DNA from: CAZCAC01 sp964496575
Lineage (GTDB): Bacteria > Planctomycetota > UBA1135 > GCA-002686595
Direction: 5' to 3'
Assembly: GCA_964496575.1 (NCBI GenBank)
Contig: CAZCAC010000013.1
Coordinates: forward strand, 38,121 to 102,120
Length of the DNA stretch: 64,000 nt
The position numbers and the translations under genes are program-made. How positions within the stretch are numbered: the first letter of the stretch is position 1; each line of letters opens with the position of its first letter. Below the pieces are notes generated by a model that was not told the origin of the DNA, made no database searches, and was given only the letters and a program-made list of their open reading frames with translations. This document shows, piece by piece, positions 50,904 to 58,918 of the stretch.

Positions 50904-53045
50904 TCACTCCCGCTCCATCCACACCAGGTAGCGATACGGGAAGGACACCTCCCTGAAGGTCGAGGTCCCGACCTTCTGGGTCGCGCAGACCTTCCACCCC
51001 GGCGAGTCCAGCACGAGGAGCGAGGGGCGCTTGCGCGCGGCGATGCGGATCATTCCCTCCTCGTCGCTGTGGCCCACGAGCTTCCCGTTCACTTCGACAC
51101 CGACTCCGGGGATCGGGGGCGCGGCCTGGCCCACGCGGTGCGAGGCGGCGGGGAAGGTCCATCCTGCCCAGGGACCGGGGTCCTCGGCGAAGGTGTTGGG
51201 GTTCCCCGAACGGAAGTGCAGGACCGCCCCCCAGCCTGGATCCAGCTCCACCTTCGCGATCCGCTCGCCATTCTCGTCGCGGAAGTCGGCCTCGGTGCCG
51301 CAGGTCGGCGCAAAACCGGGCGCCCAGACGGTGAAGCGCAACGGTGATTTGTCCGGGAGCTTCCAGCGGGTCGTGTTCCTCGCGTAGTCGAACGTCTCGA
51401 GGATTCCACCGGGCCCGAAGTACACCAGGAACGAGGCCGGCCCCTCCTCGTTTCGACTCGAAGAGACCTCGAATCCGTGAGGCACGAGATCGGCATCGGC
51501 GACCAGCTGGAGACGAATGGGCGCCTCCGAGGCCTCGAACTCCGCCGTAGCCGGCGTCCAGCGCGGGAGAAGGTCGAGGCCGATACCGAGGTGTACGAAC
51601 TCGGCGTCGGGTGTATAGGCGGGGGCGAGGACCCGTTTCGTTCGATCCCCCTCCGTCCATCCATCCAGGTCGAGCCAGGCTCTGGCGTACGCGCCGGCGG
51701 CCTTGAGCCGCAGCAGCGACATGTAGCGACCGCGCCCTTTCTCCTCGGGGCGGGGATCGTCGAATCGGATCTCCGACCACCACCGCCCCCTCCTCTTCAC
51801 GCGCGCCAGCTCGATCGGCGCGGGCTCGTTCAGGCCCTTCTTCAGCACGACCTCGCGCTGCTCGAGCTTGCGACCATCCGCGTAGACGAGCAGCGTCCTG
51901 GGGCCGGGCGGGAGGTGCTCGAAGACGAAGTACTCGTACCGGGAGAAGCCCGTGGGAATGCGGTCGAGCCTCTGCTCCTCGAAGATCGGCGGACGGTCGG
52001 TCGAGGCGAGCTCGGCCGCGGACGGCAGGAGGACGACGCGAACCGGCGTCGAGGACCAGCCGCCCCCCTTGAACACGACCTCGCCGGTCAGGTGGCAGGC
52101 CCGGTGCTCGGGCTGCTCTGCCACGGGCACCGTAACGGGTGCCTGCCTCCCCACCGTGCTCTCCACCGGCGCGCTCCCGACGAGGTTCTCAAACCGCTGC
52201 CGGACCTCGAGCCGCACCCGGTACGACGGGTCCGGCTCGAACTCGACGGTGGGGAAGCGAACCCACGGTCCGTCCTCGCCGGCGCGAACGGGAATCCAGG
52301 ACCAGGTCCGGTCGGACATGTCGACGCTGCCGTACTCGGATTCGATGTCCGCTCCGGTCCACTCTTCCGAGCCCACTCGACTCTCGGAGTAGATCCGCAG
52401 GCCCTCCTCGTGGACCTCGAGGGCGTTCGGCGTCCCGGGGTGAAGGCGGGACTCGACGAGACGCGCTTTCCAGTCGTCTCCCGGGAGCGCTTCGTCGGAG
52501 TCGAAGCGGAGCGGATAGGTCGGACCGAGCCGCGCGCCGATGACGTGCGGGCCGAAGATCGGATCCAGCTCGGTCCGCTCCACGACGACCGTGCCGCGAT
52601 CGGTCACGGTGGCGTGGAGGTTCGGAGGCAGGATCGACTCGCGACCGCGGAAGGAACCGTCCTTGTCGGTTCGCACGCTCTGACCGAGCCCGGTGCCGAC
52701 GAACCTGACGACGAGCTCGGACACCGGTTCCTGGGTGCGCGAATCGCAGACCGTGCCGTGGATGATTCCGAGCGGCAGCCCCGGCGCGTTCCCTGGCACG
52801 GAGAGCTCTTCGTCGGGGGCGACGTCGGGTACTGGGTCTTCCGGTACCGACGTTTCCGGGCTCGCGACGGGCTCTCGTAGCAGCCCGGGGTCTCCATCGT
52901 CATCGTCAATGGCGCGTGGCGCGAGATCCTCGGCTGGATCCGAAGCCGGTTTCGAATCCAGTGCGCGCCAGAGCGCGAAGATGGCCAGCGACGCCACCAG
53001 CAGCACCGCACCGATGATCGCCGTGTCTCGTACCCTGGAAGTCAC
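50904..53045 (-). CDS. Membrane-anchored carboxypeptidase-regulatory-like protein
   Basis: The 713-residue protein has one N-terminal signal anchor (A-I-I-G-A-V-L-L-V-A-S-L-A-I-F-A-L), an acidic linker, then a carboxypeptidase-regulatory-like domain (G-T-V-C-D-S-R-T-Q-E-P-V-S-E-L) and further beta-rich parts up to Y-L-V-W-M-E-R-E. The layout matches the external tails of the two sigma-fusion proteins, but the sigma module is encoded separately by the next gene (50848-50291) on the same strand. The pair may be the split form of the same device. Function is unknown; binding of a polysaccharide or surface ligand is plausible. Confidence 0.75.
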   Translation of the reverse strand: MTSRVRDTAIIGAVLLVASLAIFALWRALDSKPASDPAEDLAPRAIDDDDGDPGLLREPVASPETSVPEDPVPDVAPDEELSVPGNAPGLPLGIIHGTVCDSRTQEPVSELVVRFVGTGLGQSVRTDKDGSFRGRESILPPNLHATVTDRGTVVVERTELDPIFGPHVIGARLGPTYPLRFDSDEALPGDDWKARLVESRLHPGTPNALEVHEEGLRIYSESRVGSEEWTGADIESEYGSVDMSDRTWSWIPVRAGEDGPWVRFPTVEFEPDPSYRVRLEVRQRFENLVGSAPVESTVGRQAPVTVPVAEQPEHRACHLTGEVVFKGGGWSSTPVRVVLLPSAAELASTDRPPIFEEQRLDRIPTGFSRYEYFVFEHLPPGPRTLLVYADGRKLEQREVVLKKGLNEPAPIELARVKRRGRWWSEIRFDDPRPEEKGRGRYMSLLRLKAAGAYARAWLDLDGWTEGDRTKRVLAPAYTPDAEFVHLGIGLDLLPRWTPATAEFEASEAPIRLQLVADADLVPHGFEVSSSRNEEGPASFLVYFGPGGILETFDYARNTTRWKLPDKSPLRFTVWAPGFAPTCGTEADFRDENGERIAKVELDPGWGAVLHFRSGNPNTFAEDPGPWAGWTFPAASHRVGQAAPPIPGVGVEVNGKLVGHSDEEGMIRIAARKRPSLLVLDSPGWKVCATQKVGTSTFREVSFPYRYLVWMERE

Positions 53046-53103
53046 GAGGCCATCGTACTCCGAAGAGGCGGCGAGGTCCCGGATTCGGGCTCCACCCGCA
53101 GGA

Positions 53104-53409
53104 TCACTTCTTCACGTTGTGCATCAGGAGCGGCGAGGTCCGTTTCGTGACCAGCACCTCGTAGTCGACCCCCGACAGGATCCAGACGCGGTCGAGCCGT
53201 GGTTCGGGGCCAGGCTCCAGGAAGTCGACTGCGCCGGGACCGCGCTCGGCCACGGCCAGGTCGCAGGCTCCGTCGCCGGTCACGTCGCCGGCGGAGGCGA
53301 TCGAACAGCGGCGATCCGTCTCCGCGTCAGCGGCGGCGCGGGGAGCGGCCAGCGCGACGGCCAGGAGGAGCAGGACGAACGGCAGGCGGCGGGCACGGCG
53401 GGGATCTAT
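53104..53409 (-). pseudogene. Internally deleted copy of the 42893-44254 FG-GAP gene
   Basis: The 101-codon frame aligns with the first 80 and last 25 residues of the FG-GAP protein at 44254-42893. Its signal region matches A-R-R-L-x-x-x-L-L-L; then come T-D-R-R-C-S-I-A-S-A-G-D-V and L-D-R-V-W-I-L-S-G, which runs straight into V-D-Y-E-V-L-V-T and P-L-L-M-H-N-V-K-K. The joint falls at the repeated I/V-L-S-G-x-D motif, so recombination between blades explains the loss of about 350 residues. The codon at the position of the original start is ATA, not ATG. No other start is close in frame. Confidence 0.8.
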
Positions 53410-53778
53410 GACCGATGGAACCGCCGCCGGTGTGGGAGATTTCGAGGGGCTCGTGGGATGGCTGCCGATGAGCCGCCAGGCGACCAGGCTGAGAGCGAAC
53501 GATGCCTCGTTCGCCGGTGCGGTACCTCCCTCGGGATCGAACCGTCTTCAGGGGGAGGAGCGTAGGTTCTCGGGTTCTGCTCGCTCCAGCCTGGTGCGAG
53601 AGGCTCAGCGGCAGGCCAGCCGGACACCCAAACAGCCGTGAGGCCGTCATTTGTGGCATATGACGCAGACGCTCGCATCCCCCGAGCCTCCGGGCCGAGG
53701 GAATCCTATTGCGAAATTAGCAAAATTAGCGTGTCGTGATAAATTCACAAAGATCGCTACCAAACGAGCACCGCAGTC
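53410..53778. other. 369-bp region without a recognised gene
   Basis: Open frames here show no family resemblance. The last 75 bp are AT-rich for this genome, with a short direct repeat (AAATTAGC twice at about 53714-53730), and probably hold the promoter of the ATPase gene at 53779. Confidence 0.4.
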
Positions 53779-54381
53779 ATGGACCCGCTGAACAACCCCT
53801 ACAGCCCCGGCGCGGGGACTCCCCCACCGGAGCTCGCCGGGCGTGTGGTGCTGCGGAACACGGTCCGGGTTGCTCTGGAGCGGATCCGGCGAGGGCGGCC
53901 GAGCAAGAGCGTGCTGCTCGTCGGGCTCCGCGGTGTGGGCAAGACCGTCCTCCTGGATCGCTTCGCCCGCGACGCCGAGCAGGCGGGACAGCGCATCCTG
54001 CGGATCGAAGCCCCCGAAGGTCGATCGCTCCCCGGAGTCCTCGCGCCGGAGCTGCGCAAGGCGTTGACCCGGCTCTCCACGGTGGAAAGAGCGCGCGACC
54101 TCGCCCGCCTCGCGCTCAGGGGGCTGGCCGGGTTCGTCGGGGCCCTGAAGGTCCACTACGAGGACATCCACGTCGGGCTCGACTTCGCGCCGGAACCGGG
54201 CCTCGCCGATGCGGGAGATCTCGAGCACGACCTCCAGTCGCTGCTCGAGGCGGCGGGGGCGGCGGCGCGCGCGGCCGACACCGCGATCGCGATCTTCGTC
54301 GACGAGCTCCAGGTCGTGCCCGAGGATCAGCTCGCCGCGCTCATCACCGCGCTGCATCGCCTGAGCCAGGAGCAGCTGCCC
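53779..54381 (+). pseudogene. AAA ATPase, truncated after the Walker B region
   Basis: The visible 201 residues form the N-terminal part of an AAA_16/ORC-like ATPase: Walker A GLRGVGKT at about residue 54 and Walker B-like A-I-F-V-D-E-L-Q at about 175. Related proteins have about 400 residues with a C-terminal winged-helix part. After L-S-Q-E-Q-L-P (54381) the frame leaves the family and runs to a stop at 54465 through DNA that, on the other strand, encodes part of a secreted-protein domain. The gene is therefore cut by a rearrangement. ATP could still be bound, but the sensor 2/lid part is absent. Confidence 0.75.
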
Positions 54382-54394
54382 CAGAGTTGGGGAT

Positions 54395-54660
54395 CGTGTC
54401 TTCTCTTGCCGCCGACCTGGCGGAGATGCCGATCGTCGAACAGAGCGCTCCCTCGGCGTCGGTGAGGCCCACCTCGAGGCGAGTCAGGGCACCGCCGCAG
54501 CAGCGGATGCCGTCACCGAGGAAGATGCTATCGCCGTCCAGCTCGGTCTTCCCCTGGAAGAGCAGGGCCGTCTGGTTCTTCGTGGCCCGATTGAGGTGCA
54601 AGGCCAGGGTGTCTGGAAAGGTACCGAGACCGAACACCTTCCGCCGGTCACCCGGAATCA
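54395..54660 (-). pseudogene. Fragment of the secreted C-terminal domain, inverted against the ATPase
   Basis: On the minus strand the sequence reads F-P-D-T-L-A-L-H-L, A-L-L-F-Q-G-K, F-L-G-D-G-I-R-C-C-G-G and L-T-R-L-E-V-G-L-T-D. This is the same domain as F-G-D-G-L-R-C-A-G-G-A-V-T-R-L-E-V in the 23152-21722 product. It lacks a signal peptide, the N-terminal part and the final Y-Q-x-W-Y-R block. The downstream end coincides with the break in the ATPase gene. Confidence 0.7.
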
Positions 54661-54841
54661 CCAATGGCACTTGGCCAGGAATCCCAGTCGCGTTCCTGAG
54701 CGCCGTGTTGTACTGCCGGGAACGCCGCAACCAGGCCGATGCCGAGTGGCAGGTGTCGCGGGGCGGGAATCGCGTGGAAGTTCAGTCAGCTGCTTCCGTC
54801 GGCCTGCAGCGGGACAGGCGGAAAGTGTTCGGTCTCGGTAC
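54621..54841. repeat. 30-bp inverted repeat flanking the fragment
   Basis: The sequence at 54812-54841 matches the reverse complement of 54621-54650 at 27 of 30 positions; both read GGCGGAA(A/G)GTGTTCGG in their own direction. The two arms are 161 bp apart. On both strands the arm translates to R-R-K-V-F-G-L-G-T, part of the secreted C-terminal domain, so two fragments of that domain lie face to face. Confidence 0.7.
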
Positions 54842-55266
54842 TCCGATATCGGAAGACCGGATTCCGAGGTGCTCAATAAGTAGAACCTCCGGGACCACGG
54901 CTCGGATACCCATGAGCAACTGCTCGCGAACCGTTTACCTCAATCCGGTATGAAACGTACGAAACGGAATGGGTGAAGGCACTTCCAGATGCCGTGAGTT
55001 GTGGTGGAGTTCGCTAATAACGTCTGGACAAACCCCCCTCAACCGGGGAGAGTCCGGGCTGCCCAACTCGTGACAACTTGGCTTCAACAACTGCAGAGAT
55101 AAGAAACACGAACGGCGCACCGCTCGAGCTTTGGATGACGAGAGTCGTTCGGGGTGAGCGATGCACCTGGGCTCTTTGTTCCACGGAGCCACGCCCGAAG
55201 GGCCTTGGAACTTCTGGACACGCAAATGTGGCCGAACTTCAGCGATAGACATACATCCCCGATTTC
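54842..55266. other. 425-bp gene-free stretch before the secreted gene
   Basis: This stretch has lower GC than its surroundings and no recognised coding sequence. It contains CCCCCCTCAACCGGGGAG, a possible weak stem near 55035, and probably the promoter of the gene at 55282. I could not pick a convincing promoter pair. Confidence 0.35.
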
Positions 55267-55273
55267 AAAGGAG
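55267..55273 (+). promoter_or_regulatory. Ribosome binding site that selects a TTG start
   Basis: AAAGGAG ends 8 nt before the TTG at 55282. An in-frame GTG at 55273 overlaps this motif and so is unlikely to be used. The TTG places the signal peptide directly at the N-terminus. Confidence 0.65.
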
Positions 55274-55281
55274 TGTTACTT

Positions 55282-56994
55282 TTGAATCTCACCATTGTCC
55301 CCATTCTCTTGAGCGGATCCCTGGCACTTGCCCTCAGCACGGCCGCGAGCGCCCAGTCGCAAGGCCCGAGCCCGACCAACGGAGGACTGGATCCCGTAGC
55401 GATGCCGCTCGACGGCAGCTGGGTGATCCTCGACGAGTTCATGAACGAGGGAGACTGGTTCAGCGGTCCCTGGACCTGGAGCTCGGCCGTGCCCGTCACC
55501 TGGACCTGCACGGACCTCTTCGTCGTCACCGACTCGTACGAGATCTACGACAACGGAGTTCTGGTCTACTCCACCCCGTACAAGCCCGACTGGGACGTCC
55601 TGGGTTACCCGGATCCGTTCACGGCGCCGCCTTACGAGGTCGACCCCGACCTGGCCCTGGCCTCCGGTTTCTTCTGCCACGGGAGCATCGATTTCGGAGC
55701 TGGCTCCCATTCGATCACCATCCGGAACACCCACGTCCCGCTGCAGGCGGACGGGACCCCGTTCGGCGATAGCACCATCGCGTTCAAGGCCGAGCCTCAG
55801 CTCGGGAGCGCCTTCGCCGTGGAGAACTACCCCGGGACGGACTTCATTCGCTTCGAGACGGACAACCCCGCCAACCAGACCGTCATCAGCAGCGCGACCG
55901 GTTCCGCGGTCGAGCCGTTTGCGATGGACTTCGACCTCGCGGGCACCACGCTCTACGCGCTCGACTGGGCCACGTTCCAGCTCGGCACCATCGATACGAG
56001 CACGGGCTCCTGGAACCCCTATGCGACGGTTACTCCGGCCTGGTCCGGCACCGTGACCGGGATGACCGTGGACCCGACCACCGGTACCTGGTACGTCAGC
56101 TCCTCGGACGGCGGCACGGCGTACCTGTACACCCTGAACATCGCCACGGGCGCGCTGGCCGGTGTCGGCAGTACGGGCACGGATGCGCTCCGGATCGACA
56201 TTGCGGTCGACCTCTACGGTGTGATGTACGGTCACGACATCAACACTGACTCCCTGTACACGATCAACAAGTCGACCGGCGCCGCGTCGCTGATCGGCCC
56301 CACCGGCTACGACGCGAACTTCGCCCAAGGCATGGACGTCGACTTCAGCACGAACACGCTCTATGCGACGATGTTCTTCCCCGACCTCAGCAGCTCCTTT
56401 GCTCGAATCGACACAAGCTCCGGCGCCGCCACCCTGATTCCGGGCCTGATCGACGGCGCCGAGTACGAGCTTGCCTTCCAGGAGCCCGCCGGGGTCCTGG
56501 ACCAGCCTGGCATCGCCTACTGCTTCGGGGATCCCGGAGTCGGTACTCCTTGCCCCTGCAGCAACGACAACGACGGCTCGGTCCTCGGCTCGGGTTGCGA
56601 CAACGGAGTCAATTCGTCGGGTGCCCGCCTGACCGCCAGTGGTGTCGCCAGCGTCGGAACCGATACGTTGAAGCTCACCACGACCGGCGTGGAGCCCACC
56701 AACTGGGGTCTCTACTTCCAGGCGGAGAACCGCACCGGCGGCGGCGCCGGCACGGTCTTCGGTGACGGCCTGCGATGCGCGGGCGGCGACCTCCGGCGCC
56801 TCCAGCCCCGTCCCGCCGACGCGAACGGCATGTCCTTCACGACGGTCGTGATCTCGGTGAAAGCGGGCAACGTCAGCCCGGGCGACGTGAAGCGGTACCA
56901 GTACTGGTACCGCACGCAGGTGGCTCCGCCCTGTGGCCTCGGCGTCAACGACTTCAACCTCTCCAACGGCTACGAGGTTCAGTGGCAGCTGTAG
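55282..56994 (+). CDS. Secreted protein with propeller-like region and C-terminal signature domain
   Basis: The 570-residue protein starts at TTG 55282. Its signal peptide ends near A-S-A-Q-S-Q. Residues 20-200 are a beta-rich domain with Y-E-I-Y-D-N-G-V-L-V-Y-S. Residues about 215-400 form a YVTN- or DUF4394-like propeller (T-L-Y-A-L-D-W-A-T, G-T-I-D-T-S-T-G-S-W). The last 160 residues begin Y-C-F-G-D-P-G and include C-P-C-S-N-D-N-D-G-S and F-G-D-G-L-R-C-A-G-G, ending RYQYWYR / NLSNGYEVQW. This is the only clearly intact member of that C-terminal family in the window. A sorting or surface-anchoring role for the end domain is possible. Confidence 0.82.
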   Translation: MNLTIVPILLSGSLALALSTAASAQSQGPSPTNGGLDPVAMPLDGSWVILDEFMNEGDWFSGPWTWSSAVPVTWTCTDLFVVTDSYEIYDNGVLVYSTPYKPDWDVLGYPDPFTAPPYEVDPDLALASGFFCHGSIDFGAGSHSITIRNTHVPLQADGTPFGDSTIAFKAEPQLGSAFAVENYPGTDFIRFETDNPANQTVISSATGSAVEPFAMDFDLAGTTLYALDWATFQLGTIDTSTGSWNPYATVTPAWSGTVTGMTVDPTTGTWYVSSSDGGTAYLYTLNIATGALAGVGSTGTDALRIDIAVDLYGVMYGHDINTDSLYTINKSTGAASLIGPTGYDANFAQGMDVDFSTNTLYATMFFPDLSSSFARIDTSSGAATLIPGLIDGAEYELAFQEPAGVLDQPGIAYCFGDPGVGTPCPCSNDNDGSVLGSGCDNGVNSSGARLTASGVASVGTDTLKLTTTGVEPTNWGLYFQAENRTGGGAGTVFGDGLRCAGGDLRRLQPRPADANGMSFTTVVISVKAGNVSPGDVKRYQYWYRTQVAPPCGLGVNDFNLSNGYEVQWQL

Positions 56995-57040
56995 TCTAGT
57001 TCCGAGTCGTAGCAGTCTCCGCCACTATGGCCTGCCCCTG

Positions 57041-57135
57041 ATACGGAACCAGGTTCACTTTCACGCACTTGCGGGACCAGCCGACAGCGCAATGCTGGTC
57101 TGCAAGTGCGTGAAAGTGAACCTGGTTCCGTATCC
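57041..57135. repeat. Inverted-repeat hairpin element with GATACGG ends (second copy type)
   Basis: Arms of 42 and 41 nt (57041-57082 and 57095-57135) pair perfectly for the outer 33 nt, then with one small mismatch, around a 12-nt loop. The ends are GATACGGAACC and GGTTCCGTATC. It lies between two convergent genes and could fold into a very stable hairpin in either transcript. Confidence 0.9.
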
Positions 57136-57395
57136 GGTTGTATCCCATCGGGTCCGCGCCGGCATCGGGGTGTCGTTCATGTCGAATCACGGCCTGCGAA
57201 CCGCCTCCCGATCGGGGAACCTGAAGAGGCTCCCCGTCACGGGCCTGCACCTCGAGCGTCCGATCTTTCTCGTCCGACACGCGGAGTAGCGAGACTCTCC
57301 GGTCATGGAGGCGTTCCTCGACATCGTCGAGTCCTCCCTCGGTGGTTCGAGAAGCTCCGGGAGAAGGCTCTACCGGCGCAGCCTCACGGCGACGG
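57136..57395. other. 260-bp remainder of the convergent intergenic region
   Basis: With the hairpin element and its left flank, the gene-free interval 56995-57395 is 401 bp. Open frames exist on both strands here, but none resembles a known family. On the minus strand a short piece (S-L-L-R-V-S-D-E-K-D-R-T-L-E-V) has protein-like composition and may be debris of an older gene. Confidence 0.35.
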
Positions 57396-58907
57396 TCAAT
57401 CCGCCGCCGCGCCCTTCCGGCTGACCCGATCGCGCGGGGCGATCGCCCCCTGCGGGATGCCCAGGTCCTCTCGGGAGTGGAAGACGTACTTGCCGTTCTC
57501 GACGCGGGCCAGGAACACCTCCCCGAGATCGTCGAGCACCGCACTCATCGGGATCTCGCCGGTCACGCCCTTGTAGACTCCCGGCCGGTGAGCGAGCACG
57601 TCGCGGATCTTGGCACGGTTCAGGCCCGCCACCTCGACCGCCTCGATCAACATGTTCATCCCGTCGTAGGCGTGCGCGGCATAGGTGTCCGGCTCCATGC
57701 CGAAGCGCTCGACGTAGGCGCGGCGGAACTCGAGCAGGTCGGGATCATCCGACGTCGGGTTCCAGGGATAGCCGCAGATCACCCCCTCGGCATTCTCGCC
57801 GGCGATCTCGAGGAACTCCTCGGAGACGCAACGGTCGCAGGCGTAGTAGGGCTGCTCCATCCCCATCTCGCGCATCTGGTTGAGGATGTGCGCTCCGTCG
57901 ATGGCGTCTCCCCAGTGCACGACCGCCTCGACGTCCGAATCCTTGATCCGCTGCAGCTGCAGCGAGAAATCGTCGATGCCGACCCGATACGCCATCTCCA
58001 GCACCAGCGGACGCTGCTTCCGCCGCGACGCGTCACGGATCTCGCGAATGCCGAAACGACCGTAGCGATTGCTGGCCCGGATCACCGCAACGCGCTTGTA
58101 GTCGAGCTTGCGATAGAAGTAGTCGGTCAGCAGGTAGCCCATCTGACGGTCGTCGCCGATGTTTCGCGCCACCCACGGGATGTTGGTCTCGATGAAGGTC
58201 GGATCGGTGTCACCGGTGTTCATCATCACCACCTCGCACTTCAGCGCGACGCGGATGGCGATGTGACTGTTCGCCCCATCGATCGTACCGAGGATCGCCC
58301 AGACGCCGTCCTTGTAGGCCTGGTCGATGATCACGTTTCCCGACGCGCCCCAGAGACCGTTGTCGTTGGAGACAATCAGCTCGAAAGGAGGGCCGTCGCT
58401 CCGGTAGCCACCACGCTCATTGGCGTGCTCGATCGCCAGCTGGGTGCCGCGCAGCATCGCCGTCCCGAGCACCTCCTCGTGGCTCATCCCGCCCGTCGCA
58501 ACCGAGACCGTCTGCTCGATCGGCCCGATGAAGCCGAGCTTGACCGTCTCGACGTCCACCGGCTCGGGGATGGAACGCGCCGGGCCGGTGTACTCCATCT
58601 GCTCGAGGAAGTGCTCCTTGTACGGCGTGACGTGCCGGAAGGGCTCGACGTCGGTGGAGGAGTGAGCGTAGTTGTGATCGCGCTGCAGCTGGAGCTCGGG
58701 CACCTCGTAGGGCCCGACGTCGATGCGCCGGACCAGCTCGTTGAACTCGTCATCCGGCGATGCGGACTCCTCGGCCACCTGCGGATCGGTCGACCCGGGC
58801 GCCGCCTCCGGTCCCGGAGCGGGGCCGGAGGAACAGGAAGCCACGATCAACGAGGTGAGGAACGCGGCGGGGAGGATCGAATTGTTGATCTCGGTGGTGG
58901 AACTCAT
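57396..58907 (-). CDS. Orphan type-I periplasmic binding lipoprotein (paralog of 34328)
   Basis: The 503-residue protein has a lipoprotein signal with L-I-V-A-S-C (Cys25). A 100-residue N-terminal extension contains H-V-T-P-Y-K-E-H-F-L and Y-T-G-P-A-R-S-I-P-E-P. The binding domain has G-T-Q-L-A-I-E-H-A-N-E-R-G-G, D-Q-A-Y-K-D-G-V-W-A-I-L-G and N-R-Y-G-R-F-G-I-R-E-I. The fold is that of branched-chain amino acid, amide or urea-type binding proteins. No permease or ATPase gene is linked. It is the last gene of the minus-strand operon, 11 bp after the Reg_prop gene. The ATG at 58907 starts the signal. Confidence 0.87.
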   Translation of the reverse strand: MSSTTEINNSILPAAFLTSLIVASCSSGPAPGPEAAPGSTDPQVAEESASPDDEFNELVRRIDVGPYEVPELQLQRDHNYAHSSTDVEPFRHVTPYKEHFLEQMEYTGPARSIPEPVDVETVKLGFIGPIEQTVSVATGGMSHEEVLGTAMLRGTQLAIEHANERGGYRSDGPPFELIVSNDNGLWGASGNVIIDQAYKDGVWAILGTIDGANSHIAIRVALKCEVVMMNTGDTDPTFIETNIPWVARNIGDDRQMGYLLTDYFYRKLDYKRVAVIRASNRYGRFGIREIRDASRRKQRPLVLEMAYRVGIDDFSLQLQRIKDSDVEAVVHWGDAIDGAHILNQMREMGMEQPYYACDRCVSEEFLEIAGENAEGVICGYPWNPTSDDPDLLEFRRAYVERFGMEPDTYAAHAYDGMNMLIEAVEVAGLNRAKIRDVLAHRPGVYKGVTGEIPMSAVLDDLGEVFLARVENGKYVFHSREDLGIPQGAIAPRDRVSRKGAAAD

Positions 58908-58918
58908 CGCTCGTCCTG

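Noticed and set aside
57106..57576. A plus-strand frame overlapping the 3' end of the binding lipoprotein gene
   Set aside because: It begins in the hairpin element and runs antisense into a clearly coding gene.
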